Shown: piece after piece, positions 25,917 through 34,038 of the stretch
Position numbering within the stretch: the stretch's first letter is position 1
Layout: the number at the start of each line of letters is the position of its first letter
Source: Chloroflexota bacterium
GTDB taxonomy: Bacteria; Chloroflexota; Anaerolineae; UBA1429
Direction: 5' to 3'
Assembly: GCA_012729155.1 (NCBI GenBank)
Contig: JAAYDS010000304.1
Span: forward strand, 1-34,190
Length of the DNA stretch: 34,190 nt
Notes under the pieces: generated by a model
Database searches by the model: none
Seen by the model: the letters and a program-made list of their open reading frames with translations, nothing else
What the model was told of the DNA's origin: nothing
Position numbers and translations under genes: made by a program

Positions 25917-26774
25917 TTGTCCACCAGCTCAGAGATCAGCACGATTGTTGCCAACGCCCTCCGCGAGGACATCGGCGGCGGCGACGTGACCAGTACACCG
26001 ATCATCCCTGCCGATACGCAGCTCGAAGGGGTGTTTCTCGTCAAGGCAACGGGGATCGTCGCCGGGCTCGATGTGGTCGCCGAGGTGTTCCGACAGGTCG
26101 ATAACACCATCTGCTTTAACCCCCGCGCGGCCGATGGCGATGCCGTGCAGCCCGGGGACATTGTCGCCACGGTATCGGGCTGTGGGCCTGGTATTCTGAT
26201 CGCTGAGCGCACGGCGCTGAACCTGCTGCAGCGCATGTCAGGCATCGCCACCATGGCCCACCGCTACCAGGCGGCGGTGGCGGGCACGCGCGCACGCATC
26301 CTCGACACCCGCAAGACCGCCCCTGGCCTGCGCGCACTAGACAAGCTGGCGGTGCGGCTGGGCGGCGCCTATAACCACCGCGTCGGCCTGTACGACATGG
26401 TGTTGATCAAAGATAATCACATCGAGGCAGCGGGGAGCATCTCGGCTGCGGTTGCACGGGTACGCTCTGCGGGCATCAACCTGCCCATCGAAGTCGAGGT
26501 GACCAATCTGGAGCAGTTGGCCGAGGCGCTCTCGCTTCAGATCGACCGCGTCATGCTCGACAACATGAGCCTCGATCAGATGCGCGCCGCGGTTGCGTTG
26601 ACTGCGGGCCAGGTCGAGCTCGAGGCATCGGGAGGCATCACCTTTGAGACCGTCGCACAGGTGGCGGCCACCGGTGTCGACTTTATTTCGGTTGGTGCGC
26701 TGACGCACTCGGTGCAAGCACTCGACGTCAGCCTCGACATTATTCTGAGGCGGCCCGGCAAGGAGGCATGTTAG
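25917..26774 (+). CDS. nadC: Quinolinate phosphoribosyltransferase (nicotinate-nucleotide pyrophosphorylase)
   Basis: A 285-residue cytosolic enzyme converting quinolinate and PRPP to nicotinate mononucleotide. Family marks: ALREDIGGGDVTS near residues 12-24, ERTALNLLQRMSGIAT, DTRKTAPGLRALDKLAVRLGG with the PRPP-binding basic residues, LIKDNHI, then EVEVTN and ASGGI. The start is TTG 25917 after GGAGGAG at 25905-25911; the longer open frame enters the intergenic promoter region and the opposite gene and is rejected. Length is normal. nadA follows directly. Confidence 0.94.
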   Translation: MSTSSEISTIVANALREDIGGGDVTSTPIIPADTQLEGVFLVKATGIVAGLDVVAEVFRQVDNTICFNPRAADGDAVQPGDIVATVSGCGPGILIAERTALNLLQRMSGIATMAHRYQAAVAGTRARILDTRKTAPGLRALDKLAVRLGGAYNHRVGLYDMVLIKDNHIEAAGSISAAVARVRSAGINLPIEVEVTNLEQLAEALSLQIDRVMLDNMSLDQMRAAVALTAGQVELEASGGITFETVAQVAATGVDFISVGALTHSVQALDVSLDIILRRPGKEAC

Positions 26775-26776
26775 CG

Positions 26777-27841
26777 ATGCCTGTAACAACGCTCGCACGC
26801 TACCGGGATTGGCCCGAAGAGCGCATGGTGGCGCGCATCCTTGAGATCAAGGCCCAGCTTGGTGACGAGCTAACCATCCTCGGCCACCACTATCAGCGGG
26901 ATGAGTCGATCCAGTTCGCTGACTATCGCGGCGACTCTCTCGGCCTATCAGAGCAGGCCGCACAGACTGATGCACGCCACATCCTCTTCTGCGGCGTCTA
27001 CTTTATGGCCGAGACGGCCGCCGTGCTGGCCAAGTCAGGCCAGGTCGTGGTGCAGCCGGTGCCCGAGGCGCTCTGCCCCATGGCCCGCATGGCCACCGGC
27101 GCCGAGGCGCAGGGCGCTTATGAGTTGCTGAGCGGAGTATGGGGCGACAGCATTGTGCCCATCACCTACCAGAACTCGACGGCCGACGTCAAGGCCTTTG
27201 TGGGGCGTCATGGCGGTGCAGTCTGCACCTCGTCCAACGCGCGGCAGCTCTTTGAGTGGGCCTTTCGTCAGGGCGAGCACATCCTTTTCTTGCCCGACGA
27301 ACACTTGGGCACCAACACCGCCCTCGATATGGGCATTCCGCGCGAACAGCTGGGCGTGTGGAACCCCATCAAGCCCGTCAGGCCCGAATACCTGGCCAAC
27401 GCGCGCGTGGTGGTGTGGCAGGGCTTTTGTAGCGTCCACACACGCTTCACCGTCGAAGATGTGCGTGCCGCTCGCGAGCGTTACCCAGGCTGCATCGTGG
27501 TGGTACACCCTGAGTGCCGCCGCGAGGTGGTGGTCGAGGCTGACCAGTATGGCTCTACCACCGGCATCATCCGCGTGGTAGAACAAGCCCCTGCCGGCGC
27601 CACCATCGTGGTGGGCACCGAATACCATCTCGTCCAACGCCTCAATGCCGAGTTCCCCGACAAGATGGTCGTGCCGTTGGCGGTCAGCGTCTGCAACACC
27701 ATGGCTATGACCCGCCTGCCCCATGTCTTGCTCGCACTCGAGAGTATTGTGGCAGGTGAGCCCATCAATGTCGTCTCGGTGGACGCCGAAACGGCCCACT
27801 GGGCGCGCATGGCGCTCAAGAGGATGCTGGAGGCATCCTGA
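26777..27841 (+). CDS. nadA: Quinolinate synthase
   Basis: A 354-residue [4Fe-4S] enzyme that condenses iminoaspartate with dihydroxyacetone phosphate. ILGHHYQRDESIQFADYRGDS lies near residues 35-55; the three cluster cysteines are visible in EALCPMARMA, WQGFCSVHTRF and SVCNTMAM. HPECRREVV and GTEYHLV are also typical. Two ATGs are possible; AAGGAGG at 26760-26766 is one base from ATG 26768 but ten from 26777, so the latter is preferred. It follows the nadC stop at once and precedes nadB by one base. Confidence 0.94.
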   Translation: MPVTTLARYRDWPEERMVARILEIKAQLGDELTILGHHYQRDESIQFADYRGDSLGLSEQAAQTDARHILFCGVYFMAETAAVLAKSGQVVVQPVPEALCPMARMATGAEAQGAYELLSGVWGDSIVPITYQNSTADVKAFVGRHGGAVCTSSNARQLFEWAFRQGEHILFLPDEHLGTNTALDMGIPREQLGVWNPIKPVRPEYLANARVVVWQGFCSVHTRFTVEDVRAARERYPGCIVVVHPECRREVVVEADQYGSTTGIIRVVEQAPAGATIVVGTEYHLVQRLNAEFPDKMVVPLAVSVCNTMAMTRLPHVLLALESIVAGEPINVVSVDAETAHWARMALKRMLEAS

Positions 27842-27842
27842 T

Positions 27843-29426
27843 ATGACTGACAACCGTCTGATGGAATGCGACGTGTTGATCATTGGCAGCGGCATCGCGG
27901 GGGCTACGGCTGCGCTGCAACTGGCAGAAGATGAACATCTGCACATCGTGCTGTTGACCAAAGAGCAGACGCCACTCGAATCCAACACCTTTTATGCCCA
28001 GGGCGGCATCATCTACAAGGGCACCGAGGATTCACCGACGCAACTGGCACAGGACCTGATCAACGCAGGCGACGGCATGAACAACCGCCAGGCTGTCGAA
28101 ATACTCTCCACAGAAGGGCCGCGCCTGGTGCGAGAGCTGTTGATCGATCGCTATCAGGTGCCCTTTACTTTGACGCCTGAGAACGAGCTGGAGCGCACCC
28201 GCGAGGCGGCCCACACCACCAGCCGTATTCTGCATGTCAACGACGCCACCGGCCGCGCCATCCAAGAGTCTCTGGTGCGCGAGCTGCACGCTCACAAGAA
28301 CATCCAGTTGCTCACCGAGCACACAGCGGTCGACCTGCTGACGCCTTCGCACCACTCGACAGACCGCCTGGCCATCTATGAGCCTCTGTCGTGCGTGGGC
28401 GCCTATGTACTCGATCACGACTCGGGCACGGTCATCCGGGTGCTGGCGCGGACAACACTGCTGGCCTCAGGGGGGTTAGGCCAGGTGTATCTACACACCA
28501 CCAACCCCGAGGGCGCCAGCGGCGATGGCCTGGCGATGAGCTATCGCGCCGGGGCGCGCATCGTCAACGCCGAGTATGTGCAGTTCCATCCAACCGTGTT
28601 CTACCATCGTGGCCAGAGCAAGTTTCTGATCAGCGAGGCCATGCGTGGTGAGGGTGGACGACTGCTCAACATTCACGGGCAGCCCTTTATGCATCGTTAC
28701 GCCCCCGAGTGGGGAGACCTGGCGCCGCGCGATGTGGTGGCGCGCAGCATTCACCAGGAGATGCTGCATACCAACGCCCCACACGTCTACCTGGACATCG
28801 CATCAGTGATGCCTGCCAGTGAAATCAAGGAGCGGTTCCCTAATATCTGCCAGAGCTGCGCCGAGTTCGATGTGGACCCCACGGTGGAGCCTATCCCCGT
28901 GGTGCCTGCCGAACACTACTTTTGTGGTGGCGTGTGGGTCGATGAATGGGGTCGCACCAATCTGCAGCGGCTCTATGCCGCAGGAGAGGTCTCGTGTACG
29001 GGCGTGCATGGCGCCAATCGCCTGGGCAGCGCCTCGCTGCTCGAGGGCTTGGTGTGGGGCTATCGCGCCTCGCAAGAGATCAAGCGCTCGCTCGAGCACG
29101 TTGCGAGCCCCTCGGCAAAAACCATCCCCGCATGGGCATCAGCCGACGACGATTTGGATGCCGACCCGGCCCTGGTGCGTCACGATATGGCCACCATCCA
29201 GCACACCATGTGGTACTATGTGGGACTGATCCGCAGTCGGCAACGGCTGGAGCGTGCCCTGCGAGACATCGGCAATCTGCGGCAAGACGTGGAGACGTTC
29301 TATCGCAAGACCAAACTCAACCCCGCGATCATCCGTCTGCGCAATGCCGTACTGGCAGCCCTTGTGGTGGCCCAGGCCGCCTGGGAGAATCGCGAGAGCC
29401 ATGGCTGCCACTATCGCATCGACTAG
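27843..29426 (+). CDS. nadB: L-aspartate oxidase
   Basis: A 527-residue FAD enzyme oxidising aspartate to iminoaspartate, the first step of de novo NAD synthesis. IIGSGIAGATAAL near residues 14-26 binds FAD; SNTFYAQGGI, EAAHTTSRILH, NAEYVQFHPT and LYAAGEVSCTGVHGANRLGS, ending with LLEGLVWG, are the succinate-dehydrogenase-family motifs as found in NadB. ATG 27843 follows the nadA stop by one base; GGAGG at 27829-27833 serves it. Its TAG shares bases with the stop of the opposite-strand gene. Length is normal. Confidence 0.95.
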   Translation: MTDNRLMECDVLIIGSGIAGATAALQLAEDEHLHIVLLTKEQTPLESNTFYAQGGIIYKGTEDSPTQLAQDLINAGDGMNNRQAVEILSTEGPRLVRELLIDRYQVPFTLTPENELERTREAAHTTSRILHVNDATGRAIQESLVRELHAHKNIQLLTEHTAVDLLTPSHHSTDRLAIYEPLSCVGAYVLDHDSGTVIRVLARTTLLASGGLGQVYLHTTNPEGASGDGLAMSYRAGARIVNAEYVQFHPTVFYHRGQSKFLISEAMRGEGGRLLNIHGQPFMHRYAPEWGDLAPRDVVARSIHQEMLHTNAPHVYLDIASVMPASEIKERFPNICQSCAEFDVDPTVEPIPVVPAEHYFCGGVWVDEWGRTNLQRLYAAGEVSCTGVHGANRLGSASLLEGLVWGYRASQEIKRSLEHVASPSAKTIPAWASADDDLDADPALVRHDMATIQHTMWYYVGLIRSRQRLERALRDIGNLRQDVETFYRKTKLNPAIIRLRNAVLAALVVAQAAWENRESHGCHYRID

Positions 29427-30373
29427 CGGCTGACCGCTTCGGCGATCGCTTCGCGTAGGGCCTGCGGCTGATCGAGCACGACCAGATGGCCGGCATCTTT
29501 GATGGTGAGGACGTCGGCATGCAATTGCTCGGCAACGGCCTCAGCGTCCTCGCGAGTTACCTGACGATCGAGCGCACCGTGCACAACCAGGCAGGGCACG
29601 TCGAGCGTGGAGAGCCCCACAGGGCCGCTTGCAGCGGGGTCGATTCGATAAAAGGCGCGCAGGGCCGCCACAGTGCCCTGAATATGGGTAGCCTCTCGCG
29701 CCGATCGAGCATAGTCGCTCAGCTCTGCCGACGGTGCTGCGACCTGATTCCTCAACACCCAACGCCACAGGGGCCCACCACCGCGCGTCAGCCAGATGAA
29801 GGCATCGCCAACAAAGGGCAGGCGCGCCGCGATGCGCTCATAGCAAGTGAGCTCGCCATTGAGTTGCGGGCCCACCAACACCAACGACCTCACAAACTGC
29901 GGCTCTTGGACCGCCAGTTGCAGAGCCACTGCGCTGCCCCATCCCTGCGCCACCACGGTGGCACCCTGTGCTCCCAGTTGTTCGAGCACCCCCGCCACAA
30001 AGTCGACCTGCGTCAGCACAGTCGCGTCGGTAGCAGCCTCGCGCGCCGACAGCCCCAGTGGCGGCAGATCAGGGGCGATCACCCGGTAGCCCGCGCGTCC
30101 CAGCGCCGGCCCGATGGGTGTCCATAGCTGCGCTCCGCCCAGGTCAAAACCATGAACCAGCACCAGCGGCTTGCCTGTCTCAGAGCCCCAAGTGCGAACA
30201 TGCATCGGCCGTTCGCCCACCCATATCCAGGTCGCCTCTTGGCTCCCCAGGGGGGTGTTCTGCCATGGGTCGACCATGGCGCGGCCATAGGCCAACAAGA
30301 TGACCGCGACGCACAGCGTACACAGAACGGCCAGTAACACCAGATTGCCCAGGAAACGAACCAGTTTGACCAT
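29423..30373 (-). CDS. Membrane-anchored alpha/beta-hydrolase-fold protein lacking the usual nucleophile
   Basis: A 316-residue protein with an N-terminal hydrophobic segment (about 8-29) that should anchor it in the membrane, followed by an alpha/beta-hydrolase domain. HGFDLGG (74-80) is the oxyanion-hole loop; D269 (HGALDRQV) and H296 (DAGHLVVL) are the acid and base of the triad. The nucleophile elbow reads VVAQGWGSAVA, with Gly144 (codon GGA at 29942-29944) where Ser or Asp normally stands; haloalkane dehalogenase-like proteins have HDWGS there. So it may be non-catalytic, or act in another way. AGAGGAG precedes minus ATG 30373. It converges on nadB and follows the nitrilase gene by 10 bases. 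Confidence 0.85.
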   Translation of the reverse strand: MVKLVRFLGNLVLLAVLCTLCVAVILLAYGRAMVDPWQNTPLGSQEATWIWVGERPMHVRTWGSETGKPLVLVHGFDLGGAQLWTPIGPALGRAGYRVIAPDLPPLGLSAREAATDATVLTQVDFVAGVLEQLGAQGATVVAQGWGSAVALQLAVQEPQFVRSLVLVGPQLNGELTCYERIAARLPFVGDAFIWLTRGGGPLWRWVLRNQVAAPSAELSDYARSAREATHIQGTVAALRAFYRIDPAASGPVGLSTLDVPCLVVHGALDRQVTREDAEAVAEQLHADVLTIKDAGHLVVLDQPQALREAIAEAVSR

Positions 30374-30383
30374 CAAGGCTCCT

Positions 30384-31169
30384 CTAGCGACTATGCTCCC
30401 GGAAGCGCGAGAGCCAGTCAGAGCGGATCTCACTATTGCCGATACAGGCGATATCGAGATCGGCACTGATGAGTTCCTCTGCATCTTGGCGGGCCTCGGC
30501 CAGCAGGAGCCCGAGAGGATCGATGATCTGCGACACAACGATCTGTTCGGGGCCCGCAGTGTTGGCAGCAGCGATAAAGCAGCCGTTCTCAGCGGCCCGC
30601 GAGCGCAAGTGAGCCGCCAGGACTGGCACCTTCCAGGTGCCACTGCCTGCCCCATAAAAGCCCTGGAGAATGAGTTGTGCGCCCTGCTCTAGCAGCGCGC
30701 GGTATCCCTCGGGAAAGCGCGCATCGTAGCAGATCTGCAAACCGCATCGCACGCCCTCAAAACAGAACACGGGCGTAGCATCGCCAGCCCGATAGTAGGC
30801 GGTGTCGGCGCGAGTCAGATGGACCTTATCGTACTGCGCCAACAGCTCGCCGGAGCGCCCAAAGGCGACGGCTCGATTGCACCAGGCGTCTCCATCCCAC
30901 GCTTCAGTACCCACAACTACGCCCATTTGGTGTTCTCTTGCGGCAGCAGCCACGGTGGCGAGCGCCTGCATAACCAGAGAGCTGTCGCTGGCAGGGCGGC
31001 TGCGTCCCAGTTCCGGGCTGTAGCCGGTGAGAGCCGCCTCGGGAAAGACGCAGAGGTCCACGCCGTGCCCAGCACATGTGTGCATGGCCTGCAACACCAT
31101 CGCTGTATTGAGGTCCACATCATCGCTGATGGCAATCTGCGCCGCCGCGACTCGGAGCCTGACCGACAT
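30384..31169 (-). CDS. Carbon-nitrogen hydrolase (nitrilase superfamily amidohydrolase)
   Basis: A 261-residue cytosolic member of the nitrilase superfamily with the full catalytic set: Glu44 (FPEAALTGY), Lys115 (YDKVHL) and Cys147 (QICYDARFPE). Such enzymes hydrolyse amides, carbamoyl amino acids or deaminated glutathione-like products; the substrate is not evident. Minus ATG 31169 is preferred since AAGGAGG lies four bases upstream. A promoter is seen at 31198-31226, divergent from the NAD(P)H-hydrate repair gene. It is followed by the anchored alpha/beta-hydrolase, 10 bases away, so the two share a transcript. Confidence 0.92.
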   Translation of the reverse strand: MSVRLRVAAAQIAISDDVDLNTAMVLQAMHTCAGHGVDLCVFPEAALTGYSPELGRSRPASDSSLVMQALATVAAAAREHQMGVVVGTEAWDGDAWCNRAVAFGRSGELLAQYDKVHLTRADTAYYRAGDATPVFCFEGVRCGLQICYDARFPEGYRALLEQGAQLILQGFYGAGSGTWKVPVLAAHLRSRAAENGCFIAAANTAGPEQIVVSQIIDPLGLLLAEARQDAEELISADLDIACIGNSEIRSDWLSRFREHSR

Positions 31170-31197
31170 GGTGCCTCCTTGGCAGTGATGTATCTGC

Positions 31198-31226
31198 ATT
31201 CTAGCAGTTGGGCTGTCCTCCGGCAA
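31198..31226 (-). promoter_or_regulatory. Promoter of the nitrilase gene
   Basis: On the minus strand TTGCCG (31226-31221) and TAGAAT (31203-31198) lie 17 bases apart; transcription would start about 20 bases before the ATG. Confidence 0.7.
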
Positions 31227-31235
31227 CGCTCCATG

Positions 31236-31263
31236 TTGACCGCCCCTGCACCGTCCCTAGAAT
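31236..31263 (+). promoter_or_regulatory. Promoter of the NAD(P)H-hydrate repair gene
   Basis: TTGACC (31236-31241) is followed after 16 bases by TAGAAT (31258-31263). It is placed back to back with the nitrilase promoter, ten bases away. Confidence 0.7.
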
Positions 31264-31290
31264 ATCCACAGGTTGCTGATGGAGGTGCCT

Positions 31291-32952
31291 GTGACCAGAT
31301 TGCTGACTGCTGAACAGATGCGCGCGCTCGAACGCACCGCCAACGCCGCTGGGCTGGCCTACGCAGAGATGATGGAGCGAGCCGGCCTTGCCGTGGCCAC
31401 AGCAGTGCAAGAGCTTTGCCCCGAGGGACACTGCAGCGTGCTGGTGTTGGTCGGGCCTGGCAACAACGGCGGTGACGGGCTGGTGGCTGCGTGCTACCTT
31501 GAGGAGTGGAACATCGCCGTCAAGGTCTACATCTGGCGGCGCGACACTGAGCCTGACCCAATCCTCGAACGCGTGCAGGCACTCGGTATTCCCACGGTTT
31601 GGCAGGAGCAGGATAAGCAGCTTGAGCGCTTGCACGCGCTGGCCGCCTCGTGCGATGTGGTGGTCGATGCCCTGCTGGGCACGGGGGCCAGTGGCCCGCT
31701 GCGTGGCAACCTGCCTGCGCTGCTGGGCGTGGTGCGCGGCGAGATCGCCGCCCGTAAATCGCGTCCATCGATGCAGTCGCTCTTGCCCTCTCCCGAGTCT
31801 CGACCATATCGGCGCCCCAAAGTCATCGCTGTCGACCTGCCTTCGGGGCTCAATGCCGATTCGGGCGAGATCTCTCCTGAGGCGTTGCGCGCAGACGTCA
31901 CAGTGACGTTCGCCCATGCCAAGCAAGGGTTGCTGAGCCCACCGGGCGCCGAGTACGCAGGACAGGTAGTGGTGGCCGACATCGGTATCGCCGCCGATCT
32001 GGCGCCGAGTGGTGCGCCCAACCTCATTACCGCTGCCACTGTAGCTGCGTTGCTGCCACCACGCCCATCTACGGGGCACAAAGGCTCGTTTGGCAGCGTG
32101 ATGGTGCTGGGCGGCTCGAGCAACTATGTGGGAGCGCCTTGCCTCGCCGCCCGGGCGGCCTACCGAGCTGGAGCGGGGCTCGTGACACTGGCCACCCCAG
32201 CGGCGATCCATTCCACAGTCGCTGGCCTGTTGCCCGAAGCCACTCATCTGCTCTTACCCCATAGCCTGGGGGCACTGGTCAGCGATGCGCTCGATGTGAT
32301 CGGTCCTGAGTTCACTCGCTATCAGGCGCTTCTAGTGGGCCCAGGCTTGGGCCGCGATCCGCACACCAGAGAGTTGCTGACCACCTTGCTTGCAGGCCAG
32401 CGCAGCCCCGCCCATCGCGAGATTGGCTTTGTGCCCCGCCTTGAGCTTGTGCTGCGCTACAAGCTGCCCCCTCTGATTATCGATGCCGATGGGCTCAACC
32501 TGCTGGCCGAGCTCCCCGATAGCCTCAAGGGCCTGCCCGCCGGCACCATCCTCACACCGCATCCTGGCGAGATGGCACGTCTGCTGGGTACGAGCGTGTC
32601 AGCGGTGAATGCCGATCGACTGTCTTGCGCTCGAGAGGCGGCCCAAGCCTGGAGCTGCACGGTGATTCTCAAAGGAGCCTATACGGTGGTGGCCGATGCC
32701 AACGGCGACGTCTGGGTCAACCCGATGGCAAACGCGGCACTGGCAACAGCAGGCAGCGGTGATGTGCTGGCGGGTGCCATCGCCGGGCTGCGAGCCCAGG
32801 GCTGCGACAGCCTGCAGGCTGCACTGGCAGGGGTCTATCTGCACGGCTTGACGGGCATGCTTTGGTCTCTGCGCCAAGGCGATGCCGGCTTACTGGCCTG
32901 CGAGCTGTGCGATCTGCTGCCCAGGGCGCGCCAACGCCTCGAGAACGGCTAG
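31291..32952 (+). CDS. nnr: Bifunctional NAD(P)H-hydrate epimerase / ADP- or ATP-dependent NAD(P)H-hydrate dehydratase
   Basis: A 553-residue fusion repairing hydrated NAD(P)H. The N-terminal epimerase (NnrE/YjeF_N) shows VGPGNNGGDGLVAA, DALLGTGASGPLRGN and AVDLPSGLNADSG; the C-terminal ribokinase-like dehydratase (NnrD) starts near residue 245 with GHKGSFGSVMVLGGS and has LTPHPGEMARLLG and NAALATAGSGDVLAG. GTG 31291 is chosen because GGAGG at 31281-31285 lies five bases before it. An unusual basic stretch of about 25 residues (after GVVRGEIAARK) interrupts the epimerase before its DLPSG motif. It lies near nadCAB, which fits an NAD-related neighbourhood. Confidence 0.93.
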   Translation: MTRLLTAEQMRALERTANAAGLAYAEMMERAGLAVATAVQELCPEGHCSVLVLVGPGNNGGDGLVAACYLEEWNIAVKVYIWRRDTEPDPILERVQALGIPTVWQEQDKQLERLHALAASCDVVVDALLGTGASGPLRGNLPALLGVVRGEIAARKSRPSMQSLLPSPESRPYRRPKVIAVDLPSGLNADSGEISPEALRADVTVTFAHAKQGLLSPPGAEYAGQVVVADIGIAADLAPSGAPNLITAATVAALLPPRPSTGHKGSFGSVMVLGGSSNYVGAPCLAARAAYRAGAGLVTLATPAAIHSTVAGLLPEATHLLLPHSLGALVSDALDVIGPEFTRYQALLVGPGLGRDPHTRELLTTLLAGQRSPAHREIGFVPRLELVLRYKLPPLIIDADGLNLLAELPDSLKGLPAGTILTPHPGEMARLLGTSVSAVNADRLSCAREAAQAWSCTVILKGAYTVVADANGDVWVNPMANAALATAGSGDVLAGAIAGLRAQGCDSLQAALAGVYLHGLTGMLWSLRQGDAGLLACELCDLLPRARQRLENG

Positions 32953-32955
32953 AAC

Positions 32956-32989
32956 AAAGGGGGCTGCCCAGAACAAGGCAGCCCCCTTT
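32956..32989. terminator. Two-way terminator after the NAD(P)H-hydrate repair gene
   Basis: AAAGGGGGCTGCC (32956-32968) pairs perfectly with GGCAGCCCCCTTT (32977-32989) around an 8-base loop, between convergent genes. Both strands end the stem in T residues. Confidence 0.85.
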
Positions 32990-33010
32990 ATGTCTTGATA
33001 CCCTGAACTA

Positions 33011-33367
33011 CTAGGCGTCAATCTCACCCAGATCGATCGTCTCTTCATGCTCGCCGCTGCCCAGGTGAGTCAGCAACTCGTCTTTTTTGCGCGCCGCTGC
33101 ACGCCGGCCCTCATCCACCGCTTGCTGAAAGCGCTCGCGTTGCTCTTCTAGAACGGCGCGGCCCTTGGAAGTCACATCCTCGGCGAACCTGGCCGGATCA
33201 CTCTTGATGTCTTGCGCCAGGTGTTGCAGCTCAATACCCTTTTCCTTGATCTGCTCGCGCACTTCCTGGCCTCGCTCGGGCGCAAAGAGCAGCGCCACAG
33301 CCGCGCCGACAAAAGCGCCGAAAAAGAACCCCGCCAGAAAGTCTCCCGAACCACCTCGATCGCTCAT
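33011..33367 (-). CDS. YtxH domain-containing protein
   Basis: A 118-residue small protein with one N-terminal hydrophobic segment (about 10-27, FLAGFFFGAFVGAAVALLF) followed by APERGQEVREQI, the signature of the YtxH/Gas-vesicle-like family, and a long charged, probably coiled-coil helix with an acidic tail. An AAGGAGG site lies before minus ATG 33367. Family members are membrane-bound and often stress-induced; the exact role is unknown. It is last in a run with two small membrane proteins. Confidence 0.85.
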   Translation of the reverse strand: MSDRGGSGDFLAGFFFGAFVGAAVALLFAPERGQEVREQIKEKGIELQHLAQDIKSDPARFAEDVTSKGRAVLEEQRERFQQAVDEGRRAAARKKDELLTHLGSGEHEETIDLGEIDA

Positions 33368-33394
33368 TGTCTGCCTCCTTGAGGTTGGCCAGTA

Positions 33395-33721
33395 TCACAA
33401 ACCTTTAGGCCCGTCGCCATCGCTTGGCCGCTGTTTGCTCCTAAAGAACAGAAACGTCTCCAGAGCCTGATGAGCCCCTGCCATCCAGCTTTGCACGCGA
33501 ACCAGCGGCGACACAATCGTATCGGTCACCAACTCGACCGTACCCTGTACGCGCTTGGCTGTGCCGCCTGCCGAGTCGAGCATGGGCTGCACCTCTTCGC
33601 GTAGCATACGGACGAGGGCGCGCAGTTGCAGCAGCATCACCGCCAGCAAGACGCCAATGACCAGCGACTCGACGGCCAGCAGCACAATGGCAATGTCGCG
33701 GACCACGGCTAGCGCTCCCAC
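33395..33721 (-). CDS. Small single-span membrane protein, DUF948-like
   Basis: A 108-residue protein with one long hydrophobic segment (about 7-34, VVRDIAIVLLAVESLVIGVL and onward) and an amphipathic tail LREEVQPMLDSAGGTAKRVQG. This layout resembles DUF948-type proteins, which often neighbour YtxH genes as here. GTG at 33721 (minus) with GGAGG five bases before it is the best start; an ATG further up at 33784 would reach into the preceding gene and lacks a ribosome site. Function unknown. Confidence 0.7.
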   Translation of the reverse strand: MGALAVVRDIAIVLLAVESLVIGVLLAVMLLQLRALVRMLREEVQPMLDSAGGTAKRVQGTVELVTDTIVSPLVRVQSWMAGAHQALETFLFFRSKQRPSDGDGPKGL

Positions 33722-33755
33722 TTTCGCCTCCCGAGATGCCTGCCTACGCACCAAA

Positions 33756-33784
33756 AGTTTAGCACAGGCGTAATAGACGTGCAA
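33756..33784 (-). promoter_or_regulatory. Probable promoter for the DUF948-like and YtxH genes
   Basis: On the minus strand TTGCAC (33784-33779) and TAAACT (33761-33756) lie 17 bases apart, inside the 3' end of the preceding gene. It would give these two genes their own transcript. Confidence 0.5.
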
Positions 33785-34016
33785 TCAACAGGCCGAGCCA
33801 ACTCCCCAACGAGCCGAACAAGAGTTGCACCTCGCCAAAGCGCAGCAGGTGGGCGTCTGCGGCGTTGCCCACCAGTTGGCCTAGGCCGAACCCGGCTAGC
33901 GCGACTGCCCAGACCAGCAGCACCTCAATGGCGCGCCGCCCGCGCAGCAGATGATAAAGGCCAGCCCAAAGGGTGGCCACGGTCGCGCCCAATAGAAACG
34001 CGGGGGCTGCCAGCAT
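33759..34016 (-). CDS. Small hydrophobic membrane protein, unknown function
   Basis: An 85-residue protein with two or three hydrophobic segments (about 1-22, 31-50 and 62-83), glycine-rich in the middle (VALAGFGLGQLVG). I do not recognise a family. It starts with minus ATG at 34016, 22 bases after the mnmA stop, and only a weak GCGAGG site precedes it. Co-transcription with mnmA is likely. Confidence 0.65.
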   Translation of the reverse strand: MLAAPAFLLGATVATLWAGLYHLLRGRRAIEVLLVWAVALAGFGLGQLVGNAADAHLLRFGEVQLLFGSLGSWLGLLIARLLRLC

Positions 34017-34038
34017 ATGCGCCTCGCTCTATCTTGCG

